64,000 nt of DNA from Tistrella mobilis (GTDB lineage: Bacteria; Pseudomonadota; Alphaproteobacteria; Tistrellales; Tistrellaceae): contig NZ_CP121015.1 in assembly GCF_041468085.1 (NCBI RefSeq), positions 62,001 to 126,000 of the forward strand, given 5' to 3'. Of this stretch, positions 45,028 to 53,390 are shown piece after piece; position 1 is the stretch's first letter; every line of letters starts with the position of its first letter. The notes under the pieces are model-generated. The model did no database searches, had not been told where the DNA came from, and was given only the letters and a program-made list of their open reading frames with translations. A program made the translations under genes and the position numbers.

Positions 45028-46784
45028 TTAAATCCGGACGGCGCCTCCTTGCGGGTCATAACACCAGAACTGATACATCCCGAGAAACGCATCCGGATGA
45101 TCGGCTTCGAAGGCGGCCCAGCGGTTGAGATCGGTGGCGGTGGGGTCTTCGGGGAAGCGATGGCGATAGGTGTGGAGGATTTCGGGCCGGCCGGTGCTGA
45201 ACCCGGCAAATGTCAGGCCGAGGCGGTCGAGGTGGTCGCGGATCATCGCCGGCGTGAAAGTCAGTTCCTGTTCGTGAAACAGCAGGTCGCGCAGATGGTA
45301 GAGATTGTGGATGTCGCCGAAAGCCTTCAGCGGTTCCAGCGCCGGATCCAGCCGGCCGGCGACCAGCTCCTGCCGGAAACGGCGGATCTCGGCCGGGGTT
45401 TTGCCCCGGTTCTGCTCGGCCAGCCAGGCGCGTGCCCGGGTGACGGTGCGGCGCGCCGTGCGGCTGTAGAGCCCGATCCGCATCCAGCCGCCGGGGCGGA
45501 GCAGATCGCGCAGCACCTGCCAGCCGCGGAATGGATCGGCCATGTGGTGCAGCACGCCCACCGCCTCGATCAGGTCGAAACTGGCCGGCGGCAGCAGCGC
45601 CGGCAGGTCGAGGATGTCGGCGCGGGCAAAGCGGATCCGGTCGGCCAGGCCAAGCTCGCGCATCTTGACCGCGGCATAGGCAAGACTGTTGTGGCTGAGA
45701 TCGATGGCGAGCAGAGACCGGCAGGTGGTCGCGCTGGCCGGGTTGCGGGATGACGGCCGGTGCCGCAACCGGCGATCAGAACATCGGGCTGCGCAGGCAG
45801 GGCGCGGGCCAGGGTGTCGGGGAAATCCGTGATATTCTTCACCACGCCGCGCCAGCGCGGATAGGGGGCGGTTTCATACTGGCTGCGGACACGCGCCGAC
45901 ACGGCATCCGTGGTTGCCGTTTCCGCGCGTCCGAGCATCTCCACCGGCTCGGCCGCCAGCGCCAGGGGCTCGTCATGGAACCGGGCGATGAAGGCGGCGA
46001 TACCCTCGTCATCCGCAGCGGCGGATCGGATCTGCGCAACCGCTGCGACGGGTGGTGCCTCATAAAGGGCGAGGGTCATCACCAGGCCGGGGGCTGCCCC
46101 CGGTACCACGGCCTCCGCCCCCGTCAGAGCGGTCCGCAGCCGGTCTGCCACCGCCGCCTCGTCGGTCGGCCAGTCGACAACGTAATCGTCATTGGCGAAA
46201 CCGATGGCAAGATCCGCCAGCAGCCCCGGCGGCAGGGCGGGACCGCGCTCAAGCCCCGCGGCCAGGCGGCGCAGGCGGAGCATCACCGCCTCGATCGCCG
46301 GGTCGATGTTGCGGCACGTCCGCAGATACAGGCGGAATAGCCGATTACTCGTAATGGTCGCAATCCGCGCGTCATCCAGCCCCATATCGGCGGCGATCCC
46401 GTGTCGGCTGGTCAGCACCTGGGTGATGATCCGGGCCGCCTGGAGATCATCGATCTGCCCTGTTTCCAGCACCGCGATCAGATCGGCGCTGATGTCGAAG
46501 GGCGGCGGGAAACGCAGCCGGCCGAGACAGGTTTCGAACCGCGCCGCCACATCCCTGTAGCCGGGCGCGCGGCGCCGCAGATCGTGAAAGACGATCAACG
46601 CCATCTCGACATGGCCGTTGCGCATATGGTGCCGGCCGATCTGATAGCGCAGCTCGGGATCATCGGGCGCCAGCCGCAGCGCCGCCGTCAGATCGGCATA
46701 GGCCTCCTTCATCCGCCAGGCCCGGCTGAACGCCGCACCGCGCCGGGTCAACTCGGCCGGTGACAGGGCAATCGGATCGGCCAT
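45028..46784 (-). pseudogene. TPR-domain SAM methyltransferase broken by a frameshift
   Basis: Two minus-strand frames join into one class I methyltransferase. The 5' part (ATG at 46784, frame open to 45570) has TPR-like helices (AYADLTAALRLAPDDPELRY) and then reaches the SAM motif: RSQYETAPYPRWRGVVKNIT, DVLIAGCGTGRHP. Just after GCGTG, near 45740-45765, homology jumps to the next frame, LLAIDLSHNSLAYAAVKMRE, ILDLPALLPPASFDLIEAVG and VLHHMADP, ending at 45028. One base gained or lost explains it. This is either a real pseudogene or an assembly error; the rest of the protein shows no other damage, so the break is recent. Substrate unknown. Confidence 0.8.
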
Positions 46785-46879
46785 GGGGCCTCCGGGCTCA
46801 GGCTGTTGAGACCGGGCGATGATGGCCGGGCGGGCAGGGGAAGGAAAGTCCTGATCGGGGGGGCGGAGGGGCTGGCCAC

Positions 46880-47171
46880 TCAATCTTCCGGCTCTGGCGG
46901 CCACTTTTGGGAGGTGTGCAGCAAGGCGATCACCCGGACCGCATTGGTGGCGCCATCCACCTCGTAGACGATGCGATAGCTGACGTGGGGGAACAGTTCG
47001 CGGGTGCCTGGTATTTTCCGCGGCAGGCCAAGATGGGGAAAGGTACTTAACCTTCTGACCTTCGTTGGAAAGGTCTTCTATCCGAAGTGCCGCATGCGGG
47101 TTGTCGGCTGCCAGGTCTTCGATGATATCGGCCCGGTACCGTGTTGCCGCGACAGTCCAACGGACCTTCAG
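46880..47171 (-). pseudogene. ParE/RelE-type toxin, frameshifted and without a start codon
   Basis: Translating the minus strand gives KVRWTVAATRYRADIIEDLA then DNPHAALRIEDLS. After a one-base shift it continues VRRLSTFPHLGLPRKIPGTR, ELFPHVSYRIVYEVDG and VIALLHTSQKWPPEPED-stop, a complete ParE-type toxin in two frames (292 bases, not a multiple of three). The codon expected to be ATG, just after the antitoxin stop, is CTG (47169-47171), and no other start is in frame. The toxin is therefore doubly disabled while its antitoxin remains intact. Confidence 0.8.
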
Positions 47172-47461
47172 GCGTCGGCCTCACCTATGCGACGAAGCAG
47201 TTCTGCACGGCGTGCAGCCGCCTCGGCCTCAGCTTCTTCATTGGAGACGTGCAGGCCAGCGTCCCATTGTCTGCGGCCAATCTCAACCTTGCGGCGGAGG
47301 AAGTCGTCATAGTCCCGTGCTTTCTGGTGGCGGTCGATATAGTCGCGCATCAGTTCGCGCATGACCTGGGCTGCGGGGCGGTCATCTGCCGCCGTTTCGG
47401 CCATGAACCTGTCGCGCAATTCCGGCTCCAGCTTCATCGTAAAGACGACTTTTGAGGACAT
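47168..47461 (-). CDS. ParD/ribbon-helix-helix-type antitoxin
   Basis: 97 residues. The N-terminus SSKVVFTMKLEPELRDRFMA is a ribbon-helix-helix DNA-binding start, followed by ARDYDDFLRRKVEIGRRQWD and VSNEEAEAEAAARRAELLRR, the toxin-binding tail. GGAGG precedes the ATG. It is closely similar to the protein encoded at 49297-49704, about two-thirds identical over the shared part by eye. Its partner toxin gene just downstream is broken. Confidence 0.8.
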   Translation of the reverse strand: MSSKVVFTMKLEPELRDRFMAETAADDRPAAQVMRELMRDYIDRHQKARDYDDFLRRKVEIGRRQWDAGLHVSNEEAEAEAAARRAELLRRIGEADA

Positions 47462-48053
47462 GATGAGCCTCCGGTATCAAGGACTACATCCAGTATATAC
47501 CCATGCGTTACGGCCGTCGGCTCAGTTCCATCGCGCGACTGTGGAAGATTAGAGGCCGACAACGCGATCTCTAAAGGGATACGCTTGCCATCGTCAACCT
47601 TCATAATACTCGCTTAATCAAATGTAAATCTATCTCTTTGCGCGCATTTTTGAGCATTATGCTATGCGAGAACATCAGAATGATCAGTATCGACGTGAAA
47701 AGCCCTGACGGCCCAAAAGTCTTCCCACTTATGTAGGTTCCAAATTGCATGTGCATACATATAAAATGCGGTGCCTAATATGTCTCTCAAGGATAAGTAC
47801 GCATAGATCAATCCAGATAAAATTGAAACAGTCAGATAAATGCTAATTTTATTCAAGATATTTTCGATATTTTTTGAATGTTTTATGAGACCTTCTCCAT
47901 GTTGAACATTACGAAATTAGATCTATTAATAATAGAAATCAACGATAATAATAAATGTCATATGTAGGTAAAATTGATTAATTCTGGCGCTTCATTTTTG
48001 CAAGATCTGATACAGAATCTAGATTCTGTATCAGATCAAGTCACCATTGCGGA
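47462..48053. other. A+T-rich intergenic stretch, one doubtful small membrane ORF
   Basis: About 590 bases without a secure gene. From about 47,560 the composition becomes A+T-rich, unlike the flanks. A minus-strand frame at 47662-47856 would encode 64 residues beginning NKISIYLTVSILSGLIYAYL (one membrane segment), but it starts with TTG and has no ribosome-binding site. A palindromic CTGATACAGAATCTAGATTC followed by TGTATCAG lies at about 48008-48035, just beyond the end of the hypothetical gene, and may be its terminator. Confidence 0.5.
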
Positions 48054-48983
48054 TCAAATACTGCAGATGTAGGGGTTTAATTCGGCATAAGATGGCAGTT
48101 TCTCGCCATTTTTCACCTTCTCGTACAAGTGTCTGACACCCTTGCGTATGTCGTCAACGTCGGTCTCGAAGAGATGTGGCATGACGTCCACCAGTTTGGG
48201 CAGGTAAAAGATTCGATGCTCCGCGAGATGTTTTAGCGCGCGTTCGCGGGCGGTGCCGCTTGCCCAGATATCGGGGGTGTTCGGTTGAGGGAAGTATGAC
48301 TGTCCGGTGATGCCCTCGATCCACAACCAGGGATCAAGGCGCTCGGTCCCCGCTGCTGAGATTCGCCACATCGGCAGGTAGTCACGCGAAAATATTACCT
48401 GAGATCCGTCGTTCAGTGTCCAGTAGCCGTAAGGTAGCCAGAGGCGTGATGGAACGAAATCTGCAAGTGGTATTTTCGGTGTGACCACTTCAAAGTCGCT
48501 GCGGGTACCAAATCCGGTGTCGAACAGAACGTGTGTTGGTTTGCCTCCCTTTCGAAGGTAACACGGCATGCCCTTGCCATACGCACGATCTTTCACGATT
48601 GTACCGGGTTTGCCGCGCCCGGGCGGACCAAACACCCGCTGTCGCCAGATCGCGCAACGGATGCTAAGTTGCTCAGCCAAAGACCATTGATCGTTCCGAA
48701 GCAGGTGCGACCGACTGATGATGTATTGGACATCCACAGCGTCGATATTCAGCCGATCTGACAGGCGTAGAATGACCTCTACCGCATCAGTTGGTGTGGG
48801 CGGTGGAGATGTGGTGGGGGCAGCGCATGAGCGCTCGGTAGACGTAAGATCATGCCAGCCCCGATAACCAAGGGCCTGAGCGATTACTTCATGTACAGTA
48901 GATAATTTCAGAGTGGATGACGTCTTGGTCAGGTATTTGGCGGCCTGCTTTGGGCGCGCCAGATCTGCGAACTGGATACGCAT
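48054..48983 (-). CDS. Hypothetical protein with a glyoxalase-associated-like N-terminal helix
   Basis: 309 residues. The N-terminal 45 residues (KQAAKYLTKTSSTLKLSTVH, IAQALGYRGWHDLTS) match a short helical module found ahead of several unrelated bacterial proteins. A proline-rich linker follows, and the rest, including YGKGMPCYLRKGGKPTHVLF and PSRLWLPYGYWTLNDGSQVI, resembles nothing I recognise. There is no signal peptide or membrane segment. Composition is less G+C-rich than typical genes here. It sits between the two degenerate toxin-antitoxin loci, suggesting acquired DNA. Confidence 0.6.
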   Translation of the reverse strand: MRIQFADLARPKQAAKYLTKTSSTLKLSTVHEVIAQALGYRGWHDLTSTERSCAAPTTSPPPTPTDAVEVILRLSDRLNIDAVDVQYIISRSHLLRNDQWSLAEQLSIRCAIWRQRVFGPPGRGKPGTIVKDRAYGKGMPCYLRKGGKPTHVLFDTGFGTRSDFEVVTPKIPLADFVPSRLWLPYGYWTLNDGSQVIFSRDYLPMWRISAAGTERLDPWLWIEGITGQSYFPQPNTPDIWASGTARERALKHLAEHRIFYLPKLVDVMPHLFETDVDDIRKGVRHLYEKVKNGEKLPSYAELNPYICSI

Positions 48984-49207
48984 AGAACCCTCCGTGCGGT
49001 GCTAAGAATGGCGTGTCCACTAGGCCTGCGCACCTTGGGAAGAGTTTCAGGCGCGGTCTTAAAAAGTCCTGCTCGGGAGCTTTGCCATTGTGGACGGCAC
49101 GGCCGGGTCAGCCATGCAATTACGTTATCACAGAAACTGGGGTATGCAAGCTGGAAGAAGCGACAATATGGCACATGACCGAGATCCCAGCGTCCACAGC
49201 GACGCCA

Positions 49208-49297
49208 TCACAAATGCTGATCGACATCCATTGCAGCATGCAGAATGCGGATGACGTCGATTGTCCCCGGGCCAGGGACTGGTCTGAACCAGCCGCT
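49208..49297 (-). pseudogene. C-terminal remnant of a ParE-type toxin
   Basis: Directly after the antitoxin stop, a minus-strand frame reads GWFRPVPGPGTIDVIRILHA then AMDVDQHL-stop. This is the C-terminal strand of ParE toxins (VxVLRILHAARD). About 70 N-terminal residues are missing, so only the tail remains. 48,984-49,207 otherwise holds no evident gene. Confidence 0.7.
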
Positions 49298-49704
49298 CAA
49301 CCGCCATACCGTGCGGTCATCCGGGCCAGAAAGGCCTCGTTGTCCCAGGGGCGCGGTTCGCCGGAGCATTCGCCGGCATGGAGGGCGTTCATGAGCGCAT
49401 CGACGTCCGCAGTGTCCGCAGCCCCGGCCATGCCACGCAGCAGCCTTTCCCGCCGCGCCGCCGCCTGGGCCTCGGCTTCGTCATTGGAGACGTGACGGCC
49501 GGCATCCCAGTCCATGCGGCCGAGCTCGACCTTGCGGCGGAGGAAATCGTCATAGTCCCGCGCCTGCCGGCGGCGGCCGACATAGTCGCGTATCAGATCG
49601 TGCAGAACCTGTGCGGGCGGACGGCCGTCTGCCGCCGCTTCGGCGATGAACATGTCATGCAGTTCCGGCGTGAGCTTCATCGTCACCACGATTTTTCCGG
49701 ACAT
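49297..49704 (-). CDS. ParD/ribbon-helix-helix-type antitoxin, extended C-terminus
   Basis: 135 residues. SGKIVVTMKLTPELHDMFIA, then ARDYDDFLRRKVELGRMDWD and VSNDEAEAQAAARRERLLRG match the antitoxin at 47168-47461 closely. A further 40 residues follow (GECSGEPRPWDNEAFLARMT). GGAGG precedes the ATG. Its toxin survives only as a tail at 49208-49297, so it may now act only as a free repressor or antidote. Confidence 0.78.
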   Translation of the reverse strand: MSGKIVVTMKLTPELHDMFIAEAAADGRPPAQVLHDLIRDYVGRRRQARDYDDFLRRKVELGRMDWDAGRHVSNDEAEAQAAARRERLLRGMAGAADTADVDALMNALHAGECSGEPRPWDNEAFLARMTARYGG

Positions 49705-49804
49705 GGCGGGCCTCCGATCGATGGGCTGCCGCCATCATATATCGGGACGGCGCCCCATGTCCGGGCCGTAGCCGGCTCGCCCGGTGTTCTTCACGCGGAC
49801 GCGA

Positions 49805-49833
49805 ACCTGGATCCCGGCCTGCGCCGGGATGAC
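49805..49833. repeat. Lone right arm of the palindromic element
   Basis: ACCTGGATCCCGGCCTGCGC followed by CGGGATGAC matches the right arm of the interspersed element tandemly repeated at 7365-9283, with one change in the loop. No left arm is nearby. It lies between the antitoxin and the end of the NRPS gene and could fold as a hairpin for transcripts from either side. Confidence 0.75.
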
Positions 49834-49890
49834 GGCAGAGATGTTGTGCAGAGGCTGGAGAGTGCGGCGCCAGGCATGGCGTTCGCGCCG

Positions 49891-52800
49891 TTACGAAGCC
49901 CCCGGCCCCCCCTCCAGATACCCCCTGACCACCCCCGCCAGCACCTCCACATGCGGCGGCATCATCATCGACGCATGGTCGCCGTCCATCCAGGCCAGCG
50001 TCACCCCGCCGCCGAAGCGGTCGCGCCAGCCGTTCCAGGGGTCGCCGGGGAGGCCCGGGGCCTGGGCGGAGGGGGTTCTGGGGCGGACCAGGAGGGCGGA
50101 GAGGCGGTCGAGGCGGGAGACGCGGTAGCGGATGGCGGCGACGGCGTTGTTCTGGAACACCGCCAGCAGGCGGCGCATGGCGTCGCGGTCCACGCCGTCG
50201 GGCAGGCCGAGGGCCGCCTTGCCGCGGTCGATCAGCAGGTCGAGCCGGCCTTCGGGGTCGAGCGCGCGGAAGGTGGCGGCATCGGCGATGCCCATGCCGG
50301 CAAACAGGGTCGCCAGATACTCGGCATCGTCCCGGGCCAGAAGGTCGCGGATCGGATCGGGCGAGGCGACGGCGTCGAACAGCAGCACCCGGCCGATCGG
50401 GCTGCCCGTCTGATCCAGCCGGCGGGCGGCCTCGACCGCCAGCAGGCCGCCGAAGCTCCAGCCGGCGAGGTGGAGCGGCCGGCCCGCGGCGAAACCGGTG
50501 ATCTCGTCGAGGGTGGCGGCGGTCATGTCCTCTACCGACGGCTCGGGCGTGTCGTCGGCGTCGAGCCCTGCGGCCTCGACCATCGCCACCGGCTGGTCGG
50601 GGCCCAGAACCGCCGCCAGCGCCTGATAGCAGAGCACATTGCCGCCGACCGGATGGAAACAGACGATCGGCGGCCGGGTGCCCGCGGCATTGACCACCAC
50701 CAGCCGGTCGCGGCGGCCGCGCGCCTGGCGGGTGAGGCGCCGCGCCAGGCCGTCGACGGTTGCATGGGCGAAGAGGTCCGAGAGCGGCAGCTTCACCCCG
50801 AAGTCCCGGCGCAGCCGGTCGACCAGCTGCACCGCCAGCACGCTGTGGCCGCCCAGGCGGAAGAAATCGGCGCCGGCATCCTGGATCGGCACCTCCAGCA
50901 CCTCGCCCATGATCCGGGCGACGCGGCGTTCGGTGTCGTCGGCGAGCGGGCGGAGCGGGGTGGCGGCGGGCTGCCCGGCCGCGGCCGGCCGCGGCAGCCG
51001 GGCGGTATCGACCTTGCCGTTGACGGTGAGCGGGATCCGGTCGATGGCGATGATCCGCGACGGGATCATCACCGCCGGCAGCCGCGCCTCAAGATCGGCG
51101 CGGCAGCGGGCCTCGTCGAAGCCCGGCACGGCCACGATATGGGCCAGAAGCGTGCCGTCGGCGAGGGTTGCGACCGCGGCGCGGATGAAGGGATGGGCGA
51201 GCAGCGCGCTTTCCACCTCGCCAAGCTCGACGCGGTTGCCGCGGATCTTCACCTGGCCGTCCTCGCGCCCGATGAAGGCGATGGCCCCCCCGGCGAGCCT
51301 GCGGCCCATATCGCCGGTGCGGTACCAGCGCCGGCCGTCGGCATCGGTGACGAAGCGGGCCGCGGCCTCGCCGGCGGCCCCCAGATAGCCGCGGCCGACG
51401 CCGCGCCCGCCGATCACGATTTCGCCCGCCACACCCGGCGGCACCGGCCGGCCGGCGGCGTCGCGGATTTCGATCACCACGCCGGGGAAGGGCATGCCGA
51501 TCGGCGGCGGCAGGATTTCCCGCCAGCCATGGGCGGTCATGGCATGGGCGGCGGCGGCGACACAGCATTCGGTCGGGCCATAGGCGTTGATCAGCCGCAG
51601 CCCGGCATGGGCCGGGTCGGCGAAGATCCGCTCCACCAGGGCCGTGGTCACCGGTTCGCCGCCGAGAACGACCTGGCGCACCGGTGCATGGGTGCCGCGC
51701 GCCCGCCAGTGGTCCAGCAGCAGGGTGAACTGGCTGGGGGTGAGGTCGATCATGGCGATGTCGCGCGCGCGCAGGAAGGCATCGAGCGCCGCCGGGTCGC
51801 GCCGGGTGTCGTCGTCGGGCAGATGCAGCCGGTGGCCATGGGCCAGCACCGGCAGGGTCTGGATGATCGAGGCGTCGAAGGCGAAGGGGGCGATGCAGCA
51901 GAGATCGAGCGGCTCCGCCTCGGCGGAAACGAGCGGCGCATAGAACACCTGCGCGGTTGCCGCCGCCAGATTGGCGAGCGCCTCATGCCCGATCATCGCC
52001 CCCTTGGGCACGCCGGTGGTGCCGCTGGTGAAGACGACATAGGCGAGCCCGTCTGGGGCGGGTGGCGCCGGCGGCGGCTGCATGGCGGCGGCCGCCAATG
52101 CCGCCCGGCCGTGATGGCTGTGGCGGGGCGGTGCCGCCGGCGCGGTTTCGTCGCGCCTGAGCACCAGGTCGTAGACATAGGGGCCGAGGTCGAAGCCCGG
52201 CACCTCCAGCGCGCTCGCCCGGGCGCTGAAGCCGCCGCGGCGGGCGGCCCAGTCTTCGAAGAAGCGGCGGGGCACGAAGAGGTCGTCGGCGGCATCGAGC
52301 CGCGTGCCGATCTCGGGGCTGCCTGCATGGCTGCGTGCAAAGCCGGCCAGATCGGCCAGGAAGGCATCGCGGCGGTCCAGGTCGCGGACATTGCCCAGGA
52401 AGATGGCACCACCCGGCGCCAGCAGCCCGGCCGCCCGGGTCAGCACATCGGCCAGATAGCCGAAGCCCGGGAAGCTTTCGATCACGCTGTTGAGCACGAT
52501 CAGATCGAAGTCCCGCCCCGCCAGCAGGTCGAGATCATGCGCGGCGAGCGCCTTCAGATCGACCCGGTCGAGGCCGAGCCGGCGCGCGACCCCGCCCGCC
52601 CGCTCCACCGCCCGGCGCGAGATGTCGGTGGCGAGATAGGGGCCGGCGAGCGGCGCCAGGGCGCGGAGTGTGAAGCCCGAGGCGCAGCCGATTTCCAGCA
52701 CCCGGCTGGCAGGCGTGACGAGGCCGGCCAGCTTGCCTGCCGCGGCCCGGCCGAAATCCTCCATCACCGCCTCCGCGATCGGCTGGCCGGTGAAGGGGCT

Positions 52801-53376
52801 GCGCCAGCCCGCCGCCGCGACGTCGTCGCCCGCACTGCCTGCCAGATGGTCCCAGAGTTCGGCATTCATCCGCGCGCCATGGGCCTCGGTCGGGCTGTCG
52901 AGGTCGTCGAGATCCGGGCAGACGAGATGGGCGATATCGGGGCAGGTCCAGGCCAGCCGGCGGGCATCGCCCATGCGGTCGCGATCGGCGATGATCATGG
53001 CAAGCCCGGCGGCCCGGGCGATCATCTGCCGGCGGGGCAGGGGCAAGGCGGGGTCGAGCGGCACGAAGGCCGCCCGCGCCATCATCACCCCCAGCACGGC
53101 GGCGATATACTGCCGGCTGCGGCCGGTCATCACCCCCACCCGGGCGTCGTCGCCAGGACCCGCCGCGGCGATCAGGCCGGCGATCGCGCGGGCCCCGGCC
53201 ACCAGCCCGGCATAGCTGACCGCCCCGTCGGCATCCTGTACCGCCATCCGGTCGGGATGGGCGGCCGCCTGGCGCAGCACGGCATCCAGCACCGTGCCCT
53301 CTGCGGCCGGGGCTGCCGCCTCGGCCGGGCGCGGCTTCGGGGTGATGTCATCGAGCAGCAGATCGCCGATCTTCAT
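49891..53376 (-). CDS. NRPS termination module: adenylation domain with inserted methyltransferase, carrier, thioesterase
   Basis: 1161 residues, order A(N-part)-MT-A(C-part)-T-TE. The A domain starts normally with A1/A2 (MMARAAFVPLDPALPLPRRQ), then from about residue 150 to 420 a class I methyltransferase is inserted (VLEIGCASGFTLRAL, FDLIVLNSVIESFPGFGYLA). The A domain then resumes at A3 (VFTSGTTGVPKGA), A5 (NAYGPTEC), A7 (YRTGDMG), A8 (GREDGQVKIRGNRVELGEVE) and A10 (NGKVD). The carrier has FRLGGHSVLAV and the thioesterase GWSFGGLL. My reading of the specificity code (D-A-I-D-V-G-A-V-A) gives no confident substrate. No condensation domain is present: the preceding protein ends with one. It starts 15 bases after that gene. 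Confidence 0.92.
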   Translation of the reverse strand: MKIGDLLLDDITPKPRPAEAAAPAAEGTVLDAVLRQAAAHPDRMAVQDADGAVSYAGLVAGARAIAGLIAAAGPGDDARVGVMTGRSRQYIAAVLGVMMARAAFVPLDPALPLPRRQMIARAAGLAMIIADRDRMGDARRLAWTCPDIAHLVCPDLDDLDSPTEAHGARMNAELWDHLAGSAGDDVAAAGWRSPFTGQPIAEAVMEDFGRAAAGKLAGLVTPASRVLEIGCASGFTLRALAPLAGPYLATDISRRAVERAGGVARRLGLDRVDLKALAAHDLDLLAGRDFDLIVLNSVIESFPGFGYLADVLTRAAGLLAPGGAIFLGNVRDLDRRDAFLADLAGFARSHAGSPEIGTRLDAADDLFVPRRFFEDWAARRGGFSARASALEVPGFDLGPYVYDLVLRRDETAPAAPPRHSHHGRAALAAAAMQPPPAPPAPDGLAYVVFTSGTTGVPKGAMIGHEALANLAAATAQVFYAPLVSAEAEPLDLCCIAPFAFDASIIQTLPVLAHGHRLHLPDDDTRRDPAALDAFLRARDIAMIDLTPSQFTLLLDHWRARGTHAPVRQVVLGGEPVTTALVERIFADPAHAGLRLINAYGPTECCVAAAAHAMTAHGWREILPPPIGMPFPGVVIEIRDAAGRPVPPGVAGEIVIGGRGVGRGYLGAAGEAAARFVTDADGRRWYRTGDMGRRLAGGAIAFIGREDGQVKIRGNRVELGEVESALLAHPFIRAAVATLADGTLLAHIVAVPGFDEARCRADLEARLPAVMIPSRIIAIDRIPLTVNGKVDTARLPRPAAAGQPAATPLRPLADDTERRVARIMGEVLEVPIQDAGADFFRLGGHSVLAVQLVDRLRRDFGVKLPLSDLFAHATVDGLARRLTRQARGRRDRLVVVNAAGTRPPIVCFHPVGGNVLCYQALAAVLGPDQPVAMVEAAGLDADDTPEPSVEDMTAATLDEITGFAAGRPLHLAGWSFGGLLAVEAARRLDQTGSPIGRVLLFDAVASPDPIRDLLARDDAEYLATLFAGMGIADAATFRALDPEGRLDLLIDRGKAALGLPDGVDRDAMRRLLAVFQNNAVAAIRYRVSRLDRLSALLVRPRTPSAQAPGLPGDPWNGWRDRFGGGVTLAWMDGDHASMMMPPHVEVLAGVVRGYLEGGPGAS

Positions 53377-53390
53377 GGGGGCTCCGGTGG

